A DNA stretch of 64,000 nucleotides from UBA1801 sp035353395 (GTDB lineage: Bacteria > Acidobacteriota > Holophagae > Holophagales > Holophagaceae): assembly GCA_035353395.1 (NCBI GenBank), contig DAOPZL010000005.1, positions 25,222 through 89,221 of the forward strand. The letters run 5' to 3'. The position numbers and the translations under genes were made by a program. Every line of letters starts with the position of its first letter. The first letter of the stretch is position 1. This document shows, piece after piece, positions 42,218-51,414 of the stretch. The notes below the pieces were generated by a model. The model saw nothing but the letters and a program-made list of their open reading frames with translations. It was not told the origin of the DNA and ran no database searches.

Positions 42218-42772
42218 CTACCCCACCACCGACAGGACGAAGCGCAGGGGTCGACGGCCTCGATTCGAGAACACGCATGGCCGGTCCGACGGGAAGACGG
42301 CCGACTCCCCGGCCTTCAGCTCCCGGATCCAGTCCGCGGGGTCCAAGGTGAGGACTCCCGCGGCCACGTAGACCATTTCCCGCGTCCCCGGCTTGTCCGG
42401 CTCGCCCCGGTAGCTGTCGCCGGGGGCCAGGCGGACCTCGAAGAAGTCCATCATGCGCTGGCCGACGAAGCTCTCCAGCAGGGTGACGCGGCTGGCCGGG
42501 CGCTCGCCCTGCCAGACCTGGATGCGGTCCGACGGGGCGCGCATCGAGGACGGGTCCTGGACGATCTCCGTGAACGGCACGCCGAACGCAAGGGCGATGC
42601 GCCCCAGGGTGGCCAGGCTGACGTTCCCCTCCCCGCTTTCGATGCGGACGATCATGGTCCGGCTGACATCGGACCTTTCGCCCAGGTCCTGCTGGCTCCA
42701 GCCTCGGCTGGCGCGCCGGCGCCTGACGTTGTCTGCCACGGCCTGGAACAGGTGGGAAGGGTCGAAGTTCAA
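42218..42772 (-). CDS. XRE-family regulator with C-terminal cupin domain
   Basis: About 184 residues from a TTG at 42772 (GAGG five bases upstream); a longer reading to 42829 lacks a ribosome site and would cover the probable operators. Residues about 10-65 are an HTH_3 domain (RRRRASRGWSQQDLGERSDVSRTMIVRIESGEGNVSLATLGRIA). A cupin barrel follows (MVYVAAGVLTLDPADW, GESAVFPSDRPCVFSNRGRRPLRFVLSVV). These regulators bind small ligands in the cupin and often control a neighbouring catabolic gene, here the divergent RocB-type peptidase. Confidence 0.83.
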   Translation of the reverse strand: MNFDPSHLFQAVADNVRRRRASRGWSQQDLGERSDVSRTMIVRIESGEGNVSLATLGRIALAFGVPFTEIVQDPSSMRAPSDRIQVWQGERPASRVTLLESFVGQRMMDFFEVRLAPGDSYRGEPDKPGTREMVYVAAGVLTLDPADWIRELKAGESAVFPSDRPCVFSNRGRRPLRFVLSVVG

Positions 42773-42790
42773 CGCGTCCTCGATGATGAA

Positions 42791-42824
42791 TATATTGAAC
42801 ACCTCCGGGATGACCACTATATTG
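42791..42824. repeat. Repeated TATATTG elements in the XRE/RocB divergent region
   Basis: TATATTG occurs at 42791-42797 and 42818-42824, 27 bases apart, in otherwise GC-rich DNA. The first lies inside the near-palindrome TGAATATATTGAA. They are candidate operators or -10 elements for the divergent genes. Confidence 0.45.
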
Positions 42825-42911
42825 GACAAACGCCCGGATCACCCCAGGGTGCCCGAATCGGAGTTTCCGGCCAAGGCCATCCGAAGGAAATCCTGGCCCA
42901 GGAGGATCGCC

Positions 42912-44651
42912 ATGCCCGACTCCCAGAACCTCGCCCGGAGGATCCGCTCCCTGCTCGAAGCCTTCGTCCAGGTGCCCTCCCACACGGGGACCTCCCTCGA
43001 AACGGACGTCGACGGGTTCTACCAGGCATGGTTCGACGGGACGCCCTATTTCAGGAAACATCCCGATCATTGCGGCCTGCATCCCCTTCCGGGCGATCCC
43101 CTCGGGCGGAGCGTCGCCTGGGCGCTGGTGCGCGGCGAGGAGCCGACCCCGACCGTCATCCTGATCCACCACTACGACACCGCCGATGTCGAGGACTACG
43201 GCGTCCTCCGGGCCATGGCCCACGATCCGGCCACCCTCACCGACCGTCTCGCGGCCCTGGCGGCTTCCGGGCAGGCGGATTTCCCGCCGGAAGTCGCCGC
43301 CGACCTGGCCAGCGGCGACTGGCTGTTCGGGCGGGGGACCTGCGACATGAAGGGAGGCGGCGCCATCGAACTGGCGCTGCTGGAGGCCTATGCGGACCGG
43401 GAGGACTTCCGGGGCAGCCTGCTGGTGCTCGGCCTGCCCGACGAGGAGAACCTGTCGGCCGGCATGCGCGGGGCCATCCCCCTCCTCCACCGGCTCAAGG
43501 AGCGCTTCGGCCTCGACTACCGGCTCATGCTGAACACCGAGCCGCACATGCGGACGGAACCCGCCACCGGCGCGATCTACGAAGGCTCCATGGGCAAGAT
43601 CATGCCCGTGGTCTACGCGAGGGGCGCGGCCGCGCACGCGGGCCAGGTGTTCAACGGACTCAACCCGATCCTGCTCATGGCGGAGATCGTGAAGCGCACG
43701 GAGCTCAATCCGGCGCTCATGGAAGTCTCCGGCGGGGAGGCCACCCTCCCGCCGACGTGGCTCTATCTCAAGGACCGGAAGGACTACTACGATGTCTCGC
43801 TGCCCCTGGCCGTGGCCGGCTACCTGAACGTCCTGACGCTGGAGGCCTCGCCCCAGGCCTACCTGGAACGTCTCCGCGGCCTCTGCGCGGAAGCCTTCGG
43901 CGCGGTCATCCGCCAGATGGAGGAGAGCTTCCGGGAATACCGACGACTCGCGGGCCTCGCGCCGGCCCGACTCCCCTGGCGCGTCGACGTGCGCACCTAC
44001 GAGGAAGTCGAGCGGGAGGCCGACCGGCATGCCGGCGCCGCATACGCAGCCGCCAAGGCGGCCAGGCGGGCGGAACTGCAGGCGGAGATCGCCGCGGGCA
44101 GCGTCAGCCTGGCGGAGGCCAGCGTGGGCCTCGTCGAACTGGCCCTGAAGCACAGCGGGATCGACACGCCGGTGGTGGTCCTGGCCCTCTCGCCCCCCTA
44201 CTATCCCAGCGTCAGCAGCCGGCAGGTCCGATCCCGGAGGCCGTCCAGCGGAACCGACTCCTTCCGGAGCCTGGCCAGCCTGGCCGAGGACCTCCGCCGG
44301 TTCGCCCAGGCCGAACTGGGCCAGGACTACACCCTCGTCGAGTACTTCAGTGGACTCTCGGACCTCAGCTATGCCATCTGCGACTTCGAGCCGTCGGTGA
44401 TGGATGCCACCCGCGCCGTGATGCCGCTCTGGGGCGAGAGCTACAGCATCCCCTTCGAGCAGATCCGGGAACTGTCGGTGCCGGTCATCAACGTCGGTCC
44501 CTGGGGCAAGGATTTCCACAAGAAGACCGAGCGAGTCTATCTGCCCGATCTGCTGCAGCGCACTCCCGCCCTCGTCCAGGAAGCCATCCGCCTGGGCCTG
44601 GCGCAGCCCGCCGGCGATGGAGCCGGCCCCTTGGAGTCAGGGGAGGCCTGA
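42912..44651 (+). CDS. RocB-like M20-family peptidase
   Basis: 579 residues, the length of RocB-type arginine-utilisation proteins. The metal-binding HHYDTADVEDYG and GRGTCDMKGGGAIELALLE motifs of M20 peptidases are present, with LPDEENLSAGMRGA holding the catalytic Glu pair. A GGAGG precedes ATG 42912. RocB is genetically linked to arginine/ornithine catabolism but its reaction is unproven; a peptidase or amidohydrolase on an arginine derivative is likely. Divergent from an XRE-cupin regulator. Confidence 0.83.
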   Translation: MPDSQNLARRIRSLLEAFVQVPSHTGTSLETDVDGFYQAWFDGTPYFRKHPDHCGLHPLPGDPLGRSVAWALVRGEEPTPTVILIHHYDTADVEDYGVLRAMAHDPATLTDRLAALAASGQADFPPEVAADLASGDWLFGRGTCDMKGGGAIELALLEAYADREDFRGSLLVLGLPDEENLSAGMRGAIPLLHRLKERFGLDYRLMLNTEPHMRTEPATGAIYEGSMGKIMPVVYARGAAAHAGQVFNGLNPILLMAEIVKRTELNPALMEVSGGEATLPPTWLYLKDRKDYYDVSLPLAVAGYLNVLTLEASPQAYLERLRGLCAEAFGAVIRQMEESFREYRRLAGLAPARLPWRVDVRTYEEVEREADRHAGAAYAAAKAARRAELQAEIAAGSVSLAEASVGLVELALKHSGIDTPVVVLALSPPYYPSVSSRQVRSRRPSSGTDSFRSLASLAEDLRRFAQAELGQDYTLVEYFSGLSDLSYAICDFEPSVMDATRAVMPLWGESYSIPFEQIRELSVPVINVGPWGKDFHKKTERVYLPDLLQRTPALVQEAIRLGLAQPAGDGAGPLESGEA

Positions 44652-44787
44652 AGGGGGCCCATCGCGTCCCGCCCTCATGCACCACGCACCAGCAGGGCTG
44701 GATCACGTCCGGCATTCCATGGAGCGTGGGAAGATGGGTTCGGGAAAGCCTCCAGACGATCGTCCCTTCCATGAGAGGACTGCGCCG

Positions 44788-45126
44788 ATGAAAATGCTGT
44801 TCATCAAGGCCGGGGCCGTGGGCCTGCCGAGCCTCTGCCTCGGGTGGTTCCTGAACTCGCGCAGGTTCCGCCTCTTCGACCAGACCTTCAATCCCTGCAA
44901 CACCTGGGGGTTGATCGGGATCGCCCTGCTGGTGGTGGGCGCCTTCCTGGTCAACCCTTTCGACCGCGCCCAGAGGAACGTCACCTACCTCTACCTGACG
45001 AGCGATGCACAGAGAGTGAAGGACCACAAGGGAGCCCTCTCGCGATCCGGTTCGTCGGTAGGCTACCCGATGCTGGCTCTGGGGATCTGCTTCCTGCTCT
45101 ACGCCCTGCGGGGAATGTTCTGGTAG
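44788..45126 (+). CDS. Small membrane protein
   Basis: 112 residues from ATG 44788. Two or three hydrophobic segments are visible (GAVGLPSLCLGWFL, NTWGLIGIALLVVGAFLV and YPMLALGICFLLYALRGMFW). It probably resides in the inner membrane. No family recognised. It follows the RocB-like gene after 136 bases. Confidence 0.5.
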   Translation: MKMLFIKAGAVGLPSLCLGWFLNSRRFRLFDQTFNPCNTWGLIGIALLVVGAFLVNPFDRAQRNVTYLYLTSDAQRVKDHKGALSRSGSSVGYPMLALGICFLLYALRGMFW

Positions 45127-45180
45127 TTCCGGTCCCCCTGGCGGGAACGACGGGCGCCCGGCGCGGGCTGGGCGCTGGCT

Positions 45181-45546
45181 GTGGACGAGCAGGGGGCGGA
45201 GCGCCTGTACTCGCTGTCGGCCCGGATCCTCGTGGACCGGGAGAACCGCGGAAAGGTGCTGGAGAAGCCCCTGGGCGCCTCTTCCCGGGACATCCCGAGC
45301 CGGCTTCAGGGGTTCCTCGAACAGCTTGCGGCAACCCACAGGGCAGCGGGAAACCCGGTTGCACGCAGGTCGCCCTCCCGCATGCGATCACCCTGGCCCG
45401 AAGGCCGGGTGGTCTTTGCGAAGGGTTCCCGCGGCGTTATCCTGGCGCAAATGACCATCGATCCTCCTCGTTGCCAGCCTGCCGGAGCGTCCGTGTGCCT
45501 TCGCGCGGCGGCCGCCGTCGTCTGCCCGCCCCGCGATGTTCGTTGA
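45181..45546 (+). CDS. Doubtful small ORF
   Basis: A 121-codon frame from GTG 45181 with a protein-like first half (RILVDRENRGKVLEKPLG, RLQGFLEQLAATHR) and a poor Arg/Ala/Pro second half. It has no ribosome site and overlaps the next ORF. It could be a decayed gene or chance. Otherwise the stretch 45127-45535 holds nothing I can support. Confidence 0.22.
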   Translation: MDEQGAERLYSLSARILVDRENRGKVLEKPLGASSRDIPSRLQGFLEQLAATHRAAGNPVARRSPSRMRSPWPEGRVVFAKGSRGVILAQMTIDPPRCQPAGASVCLRAAAAVVCPPRDVR

Positions 45547-45859
45547 TTCCGTGCCCTTCCGCTGGGCGACCTTGGCGGTCCTCAATGTTCCCCTCTACCT
45601 CGGGCTCGGCTTCCTGATCTTCGGCAGCTGGTCGGATTTCCGGGACTGCCTCCGTTTCTGGCTCACTCCCGACTGGCTTTCCTTCCTCCGCGGCGAGTAC
45701 TGGGCCGACTGCTGGTCGGAGCTGAAGATCTTCCTGTTCGCCGTCCTGTGTCTTCTTGCGCTCTACGGCGAGTTCCGCTTCTTCTTCGGCGATCCGTTCA
45801 GGCCGAGGGGCGGGGCCGGCGCCCAAGCAGCCCTGTCCCTCTCCCGGAATCCAGAATGA
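45536..45859 (+). CDS. Small two-helix membrane protein
   Basis: 107 residues with two hydrophobic stretches (LAVLNVPLYLGLGFLIFGSW and ELKIFLFAVLCLLALYGEF) separated by a Trp-rich loop. The stop overlaps the start of the serine hydrolase (ATGA), which supports real translation. No family recognised; a partner of the exported hydrolase is possible. Confidence 0.5.
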   Translation: MFVDSVPFRWATLAVLNVPLYLGLGFLIFGSWSDFRDCLRFWLTPDWLSFLRGEYWADCWSELKIFLFAVLCLLALYGEFRFFFGDPFRPRGGAGAQAALSLSRNPE

Positions 45860-46992
45860 AGAAACCCATCTGCCTGCTCGTCCTCGTCTTCGCATCCTCT
45901 TTACTCTCCTTTGCCCAGACGAGCCCGATCGCGGACGACAGGGCGGCCATCGAGAAGGTCGACCGCCTGTTCGCGCCTTGGAACCGACCCGACACTCCGG
46001 GAGCCGCGGTCGCCGTCATCAGGGACGGGAGGATCCTGATGGAAAAGTGCTATGGTTCCGCCGATCTCGGGAAAGGAACCTTGATCGGGCCGGACACCGC
46101 CTTCCGCCTCGGATCGGTCACCAAGCAGTTCACCGCGATGGCGGTCATGCAGCTGGCGGAGCGCGGGAAACTCTCCTATGAGGATCCGCTGTCGAAGTAT
46201 TTTCCGGTGTTTCCGGCCTACGCACGGAAGATCACCCTCAGGCACCTGCTCCAGCACACGGCGGGTCTCCCCGAGTACGAGGCCCTCTTCGTCGCGCAGG
46301 ACAAGATCGACTGGAACTGGCCGAGATCGGTCAAGAGCGAGCCCAGTGCGTTCGAGCCGACATCGAAGGATGCCCTGGAGATCCTCGCCCAGGTCGAGGA
46401 ACCCCGCTTCGCCGCCGGATCCAGATACGAGTACAGCAACTCCGGCTACGTGATTCTCGCCCAGATCGTCGAGCGGGTCTCCGGGCAGCCCTTCGCCAGG
46501 TTCCTCCGGGAGAACATCTTCCAGCCCCTGGGCATGGACCGGACCTGCCTCTCCGACCAGACGCGCCCCGGGATCCAGAAGCTCGCGACGAGCTACCGCA
46601 CGGAAGGCGGCGCCTACAAGGACATCGACTACACCCCGGTGAACGCCGTCTATGGAGCGGACGGCATCTACTCGACCCTCGAGGACATGTGCCGATGGGA
46701 TCAGGCCCTGTATACGGAAAAGCTCGTGAAGCGCGCGACGCTCGAGGAGGCGTTCACCCCCGGAAGGCTGAACGATGGCTCGGCGACCTGTTCCGGATTC
46801 GGCTGGAGGGTGGACCAAGCCCTGGGCTTCGGACGGGTCAGCCATGGAGGCGCCTGGCTCGGCTTCAGGAACGCCATCGTCCGCTTTCCGGACCAGCGCT
46901 TCACCGTGATCCTCCTGGCCAATCACGGAGGGTTCAACGTGATCGACTTCGTCACCCAGGCGAGCCGGTTCTTCCTGCAGGCGAATCCCTGA
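45856..46992 (+). CDS. Exported beta-lactamase-fold serine hydrolase
   Basis: 378 residues with a clear signal peptide (MKKPICLLVLVFASSLLSFA-Q). Class C-like catalytic motifs: SVTK at 87-90 (nucleophile S87, base K90), YSN in YEYSNSGYVI, and HGG in VSHGGAWLGF in place of KTG. Such proteins are usually D-peptidases or esterases rather than resistance enzymes. It would act in the periplasm. It overlaps the upstream small membrane protein gene. Confidence 0.87.
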   Translation: MKKPICLLVLVFASSLLSFAQTSPIADDRAAIEKVDRLFAPWNRPDTPGAAVAVIRDGRILMEKCYGSADLGKGTLIGPDTAFRLGSVTKQFTAMAVMQLAERGKLSYEDPLSKYFPVFPAYARKITLRHLLQHTAGLPEYEALFVAQDKIDWNWPRSVKSEPSAFEPTSKDALEILAQVEEPRFAAGSRYEYSNSGYVILAQIVERVSGQPFARFLRENIFQPLGMDRTCLSDQTRPGIQKLATSYRTEGGAYKDIDYTPVNAVYGADGIYSTLEDMCRWDQALYTEKLVKRATLEEAFTPGRLNDGSATCSGFGWRVDQALGFGRVSHGGAWLGFRNAIVRFPDQRFTVILLANHGGFNVIDFVTQASRFFLQANP

Positions 46993-47533
46993 TCGCCCCG
47001 CGGCCGGCCCGTGGATTCAAGGCCTGACGCGCATTCCCAGCTGATCGCTCTGTCGTGATGTGGTGGACTTCATCGTTGCTACCTGCCATGCACTCCCGTC
47101 CGAAGGACAGGTTCTGGGCATGGCTTGAGCACGGAGCCCATCCTCAGAAAATCCGGACCAAAATAAAAAGATAATGCATTAGATTTCTCTATGGCTTCGT
47201 TCAACGGGGAAACACGAGTGCATGAGCAAGGAAGGCGACACAACCTTGGCCGCCGAGCTATGCATGCGGCCCTGATCAGAGTAATGACGTCCTCAAGCAT
47301 GTCCCATTCGGGGAAGCAATAAATTGTTCAACTGGGCCTGATCCTGGAGACCAGTGAATCCAGGGAGTGCTGGCGGAAGACGTCTACGAAACCTTAATGG
47401 GAGCCCAGCGGTGCATGCCTCAACCTTCAGTCCTCATTCGGACCCCATATCCTTGCGATCCCGATCACCCTGTATGGCATGAAGTGTTGAAAGGAAGTAT
47501 ATTTTGCATGGTTTTCCCCAACGTGGAGTATTT
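46993..47533. other. Intergenic region of lower GC without a clear gene
   Basis: About 540 bases, with AT-rich patches around 47155-47205 and 47310-47330. I see only short frames on both strands and no RNA gene. It marks the start of a compositionally different stretch that runs to about 56 kb and may be acquired DNA. Confidence 0.4.
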
Positions 47534-49309
47534 GTGGGGTGCAAGGCATTATTGGTCTATCCAGAGATGCCCCCGACCTACTGGAGCATGAGGTACGCCC
47601 TTCCGTTCCTCGGCAAGAAGGCTGTCTTCCCTCCTCTGGGGCTGCTCACGGTGGCCTCGATGCTCCCGCCGGATTGGGAACTCCGGCTGCTTGACCTGAA
47701 CGTCCAGCCAATGTCCCGGAAGGACGTGGAAGCGGCAGACCTGGTGTTCGCTTCGGCCATGCTCGTGCAACGTTCATCTTTCGAACGACTGATCACCCTC
47801 TGCCGGGAATCCGGCAAACCCCTGGTGGCGGGAGGACCCTTCCCGACCAGCTGCCATGATGAGATCGAAGGCGTGGACTACTTCGTGCTCGGGGAGGCGG
47901 AAATCAACCTCCCGCCCTTCCTCCAGGACTTCCAGAACGGGACCCCAAAGCATTGCTACCAGGATCCCGCGCGCCCTGACCTCACTCGCACGCCGCCGCC
48001 CCGCTTCGACCTGGTGAACCGCAGGCACTATGCGGGGGCGGCGCTGCAGTTCTCGAGGGGGTGCCCTCACGATTGCGAGTTCTGCGACATCGTCGAACTG
48101 TTCGGGCATCGGCCCAGGACCAAGACGCCAGGCCAGTTCCTGGCGGAGATGACCCTGCTTTTCGAGAACGGCTGGCGCGGCTCCTTGTTTGTGGTGGACG
48201 ACAACTTCATCGGCAACCGGAACCAGGTCCGGCGCCTCCTGCCGGAGTTGGCCCGCTGGCAGTCGCAGCGCCGCTTCCCCTTCACCCTCTACACGGAGGC
48301 CAGCCTGGACCTGGCCGAGGACGAAGCCCTGATGGATGGAATGGTGGGAGCAGGCTTCAACATGGTATTCGTCGGCATCGAGACCCCCGACCAGGACACG
48401 CTGGAGGCGATCGGGAAACGGCAGAATGTCCACTCGGATCTCTTGGCAAGTGTTCGCGCGATCCAGAAAAAAGGGCTGGAAGTGTCAGGCGGGTTCATCG
48501 TGGGTTTTGACTCGGACCGGGAGGACATCTTCGACCGGCAGATCCACTTCATCGAAGCAGCCGCCATCCCCACGGCCATGGTAGGACTTCTCACGGCCCT
48601 GCCGAGAACGCGGCTTCATGCGCGCCTGGCCGCGGAGGGACGCATGCTTGCTCCTTCCGGCGGCGGGAACAACACCCATGATCTCGAGCTGAATTTCAGG
48701 CCCCGGATGGATGCGAACCTCCTTCGCGCAGGCTACAAGCGCGTGCTCGGGGACGTCTACAGGCCGCGCCGGTATTTCACCCGCTGCCTCCGCATGATTC
48801 TTCGCATGAAGCACCAGAAGGCTTCCTGTCGCAGGATCCGGATGACCGAACTGCGGGCCTTTGCCTATTCGCTCGTCCGGCAGACGTTCACCCACTATGC
48901 ACTCAACTACTGGGCCTATCTGCTCCGCGGTCTGATGAGACGCCCCCTCATGGCTGCCGAGATCGTGGCGCTGGCGGTGAAGGGCCACCACTTTTTCACC
49001 ATCACCGAAGGCCTCTTGTCCCTGGAACGCTTCAAGGAGTGGCTGGAGGACCTTCGGCGGAACCTGGAAACCCGCCTGAAGGATCCCGTGCAAGGCGATC
49101 AACGCGAACTCCTGAAACTTGAAACCTACCGAAGCCGCTTGCTGGAACAGGCGTGGAACCGGTGCCGCAGGATCCATCCGGATCTCCGGGACAGCGCCAT
49201 CAGGGTCTATGAAGAGTTCCGCGCAGGAATCGAGCGTCTTTGCGTCCAGGGTCCCAGATGGCGGGAGAGCATCAATCCGACATCCAAGGCCCCCCCATCA
49301 CCCAGGTGA
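47534..49309 (+). CDS. B12-binding-type radical SAM enzyme
   Basis: 591 residues from a GTG at 47534 with GGAG five bases upstream (TTG 47504 is an alternative). The N-terminal part (about 1-140; LLVYPEMPPTYW, FPPLGLLTVASMLP, DLVFASAMLVQ) resembles the cobalamin-binding Rossmann domain. The radical SAM cluster motif is RGCPHDCEFCDI, and SAM-site strings are FVVDDNFIGN and FVGIETPDQ. The last 200 residues are helical (DUF4070-like). The reaction is unknown. Three bases separate it from a receiver-domain gene. Confidence 0.8.
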   Translation: MGCKALLVYPEMPPTYWSMRYALPFLGKKAVFPPLGLLTVASMLPPDWELRLLDLNVQPMSRKDVEAADLVFASAMLVQRSSFERLITLCRESGKPLVAGGPFPTSCHDEIEGVDYFVLGEAEINLPPFLQDFQNGTPKHCYQDPARPDLTRTPPPRFDLVNRRHYAGAALQFSRGCPHDCEFCDIVELFGHRPRTKTPGQFLAEMTLLFENGWRGSLFVVDDNFIGNRNQVRRLLPELARWQSQRRFPFTLYTEASLDLAEDEALMDGMVGAGFNMVFVGIETPDQDTLEAIGKRQNVHSDLLASVRAIQKKGLEVSGGFIVGFDSDREDIFDRQIHFIEAAAIPTAMVGLLTALPRTRLHARLAAEGRMLAPSGGGNNTHDLELNFRPRMDANLLRAGYKRVLGDVYRPRRYFTRCLRMILRMKHQKASCRRIRMTELRAFAYSLVRQTFTHYALNYWAYLLRGLMRRPLMAAEIVALAVKGHHFFTITEGLLSLERFKEWLEDLRRNLETRLKDPVQGDQRELLKLETYRSRLLEQAWNRCRRIHPDLRDSAIRVYEEFRAGIERLCVQGPRWRESINPTSKAPPSPR

Positions 49310-49312
49310 ACC

Positions 49313-49906
49313 ATGCGCATCCTGCTGGCCGAAGACAATCCCCATGGCGGGAACCGGAACCGGCTTCAGTTGCTGCTCGAAATGATCGGGCACACCGTCG
49401 AGAGGGTGACCTCAGGGACAGAGGCGTTCGCCCAGTTCGAGGCGGAGCCCTTCCCGGTCGTTATCGCGGATCTGGCTTTTCCCGATCTGGATGGATTCGA
49501 ATTATGCCGCCGGATCAGAGCTCGACAGAAAGCGGAGTATGTCTACATCATCATCCTCGTCCCCCCGGACACGGGGTTCCGCTTCCGGGAGGCCGAGTCT
49601 GCCGATGTCGATGATGTCCTTCTCCTCCCTGTGGAACCGGATATTCTCCGGGCGCGTCTTCGCGTAGCCGAGCGCATGCTCCGTCTTTACGAGGAACTCG
49701 ATCGACTCCGAGGGTTGATTCCGATCTGCGCATATTGCAAGAAGATCCGCCAGGAACAGGGGCTCTGGGAGCAGATGGAAGCCTATATCACGGAACACAG
49801 CCACGCCTTGTTCACCCACACGATCTGCCCGGAATGCGCGAAGCGGGAGTTCGGATCCATCTCTCGTTCCGGCCCCCGGGCCGGAAACCTGGACGCTCGT
49901 TCATGA
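49313..49906 (+). CDS. Receiver-domain protein with C-terminal CxxC/CxxC module
   Basis: 197 residues. Residues 1-120 are a response-regulator fold with the acidic pocket LLAEDN and phospho-acceptor Asp in VIADLAFPDLDGF, though the usual Lys is replaced near LLLPVEP. The C-terminal LIPICAYCKKIRQEQGLWEQMEAYI...HTICPECAKREF matches a short module found at the end of many PAS and receiver proteins, with four Cys suited to zinc. No DNA-binding domain is visible. It is coupled to the radical SAM gene and followed by an acyltransferase. Confidence 0.8.
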   Translation: MRILLAEDNPHGGNRNRLQLLLEMIGHTVERVTSGTEAFAQFEAEPFPVVIADLAFPDLDGFELCRRIRARQKAEYVYIIILVPPDTGFRFREAESADVDDVLLLPVEPDILRARLRVAERMLRLYEELDRLRGLIPICAYCKKIRQEQGLWEQMEAYITEHSHALFTHTICPECAKREFGSISRSGPRAGNLDARS

Positions 49907-49919
49907 ACGGTCCCGCCCC

Positions 49920-51305
49920 ATGGCTGACCTCGACTTCCGATATGCACTGGCCGACTCCATCACATTCCTGGATCCCGACAGCTGGGACCATGTCGCGGCG
50001 GGTTCCGGGAGATTCCTGTCGCGGACTTTCCTCCAGCTTCTGGAACAGTACCTGCCCGAGAACCTGGCGACACACTATGCCATTGTCTTTGCTTCCGGCC
50101 GTCCCGTGGCGATCGTGGTCGCGCAGAGCCTGGACATCCGGGTTGCGGACCTATCGGCCGGATGGATTCCGGAACAGAGCCCAGGGTTCTGGCACTCCGT
50201 GGGAGAGGCCTCGCATCGTTCCGTCGCCGGCGCGCGCAAACGGCTTCTGCTCTATGACAACCTCCTTATGTGGCCCTTCCATGAAGAACCAGGGCCTGGG
50301 GCAGGTTCGGACAAGCTATGGCCGGACGTGGCCTCGGAGGTATGGCGTCGCTTCCGCGGACTCTTCCGGGCCGCGGAGCACTTGGCAGAGTCCTCCGTGG
50401 CCTGGGTCCATATGCGCTTCCTGATCTGCGGGAACCTCCTTTCCACAGGCCCGCATGGAGTGGCCTTTGCAGAGGGCGAAGACCCCGTGAGGTTGTGGCC
50501 CGCGGTGCTGGAAGCGCTCAATCGCATCCGGAAGTCCTGCACGCTGTTCGGCGAGTCCGACATGCTGATGATCAAGGACATGACCGACGGGCAGAAAGTC
50601 GCCGAGGCCACCTTCCGGCGCGCCGGGTTTCGTCGCTTCGAGACGGAGCCCAACATGGTCCTCCAATTGAAATCATCCTGGGCCAGCTTCGACGACTGTC
50701 TCAAGGACATGAAGTCGAGCTATCGGAGCCGGATCCGGAAGACCCTCAAGGAACTGGAGGCTTCCGGCATCGTGCTCGAACGCCTGGATCCGGAACATGT
50801 GGAAGCCGAGGCCATCGAACTATACCGGCTCTACCACCAGACCCACGATCGACAGAAACTGCGTCTCGCGACGATCAAGGAAGGATGGATCCCCGCCCTC
50901 GCGCGGGCCTACCAGGACGATTTCCGCACCGTGGTCGCCCGCTCCAGGAAGGAGGGCAGGATCCTGGGGTTTGTCACCCTCCTCAGGGATGGCGACAGTG
51001 TCTACGGCTACTACCTCGGTTTTGACAAGTCCTCGACCGCCGCGGGCCTTCCTCTCTACGTGTCTCTGGTGTATTCGGGGGTCGCGCAGGCCATCGGGAT
51101 GGGTGCGGTGCGCCTTGTCCTGGGCCGGACCGCTCTCGGACCCAAGGCCCAGATAGGTGCCAGGCCCCAGGCCATGTATGGCTACCTGCGGCATCGGAGC
51201 CCAGCCTTGAACCTTGCCGTTCCGAGCGTACTGGCCCTGCTTCCCACGCCTGATTCCTACTCTGAACGCCATCCATTCAAGGATTCCGGAGGCGCCGCCT
51301 TGTAG
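49920..51305 (+). CDS. GNAT-type acyltransferase (FemAB/BioF2-like)
   Basis: 461 residues. The C-terminal half contains a GNAT_6/BioF2-like transferase pattern (SSYRSRIRKTLKELEASGIVLERL, HDRQKLRLATIKEGWIPALARAYQDDF, GFVTLLRDGDSVYGYYLGFD, RLVLGRTALGPKAQIGARP). The N-terminal half may be a degenerate second GNAT domain, as in FemAB proteins. It would transfer an acyl or aminoacyl group; the target is unknown. Spacing of 13 bases to the receiver gene suggests a three-gene operon with the radical SAM enzyme. Confidence 0.68.
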   Translation: MADLDFRYALADSITFLDPDSWDHVAAGSGRFLSRTFLQLLEQYLPENLATHYAIVFASGRPVAIVVAQSLDIRVADLSAGWIPEQSPGFWHSVGEASHRSVAGARKRLLLYDNLLMWPFHEEPGPGAGSDKLWPDVASEVWRRFRGLFRAAEHLAESSVAWVHMRFLICGNLLSTGPHGVAFAEGEDPVRLWPAVLEALNRIRKSCTLFGESDMLMIKDMTDGQKVAEATFRRAGFRRFETEPNMVLQLKSSWASFDDCLKDMKSSYRSRIRKTLKELEASGIVLERLDPEHVEAEAIELYRLYHQTHDRQKLRLATIKEGWIPALARAYQDDFRTVVARSRKEGRILGFVTLLRDGDSVYGYYLGFDKSSTAAGLPLYVSLVYSGVAQAIGMGAVRLVLGRTALGPKAQIGARPQAMYGYLRHRSPALNLAVPSVLALLPTPDSYSERHPFKDSGGAAL

Positions 51306-51414
51306 GGCATTCCATCATGGTTTTCGCAGCAAGCATGCAGAAAGTTCCCTGGGAACCTATAGTTCCCCTTGGGTAGCGCTCCCCTGACTTGATTGAAGCG
51401 CGTGGAGATGTCCC

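Noticed and set aside
42051..44519. 822-codon ORF opposite the RocB-like peptidase
   Set aside because: Shadow ORF without any recognisable domain.
47079..47300. 73-codon minus-strand ORF in the 47 kb spacer
   Set aside because: No ribosome site and unlikely composition.
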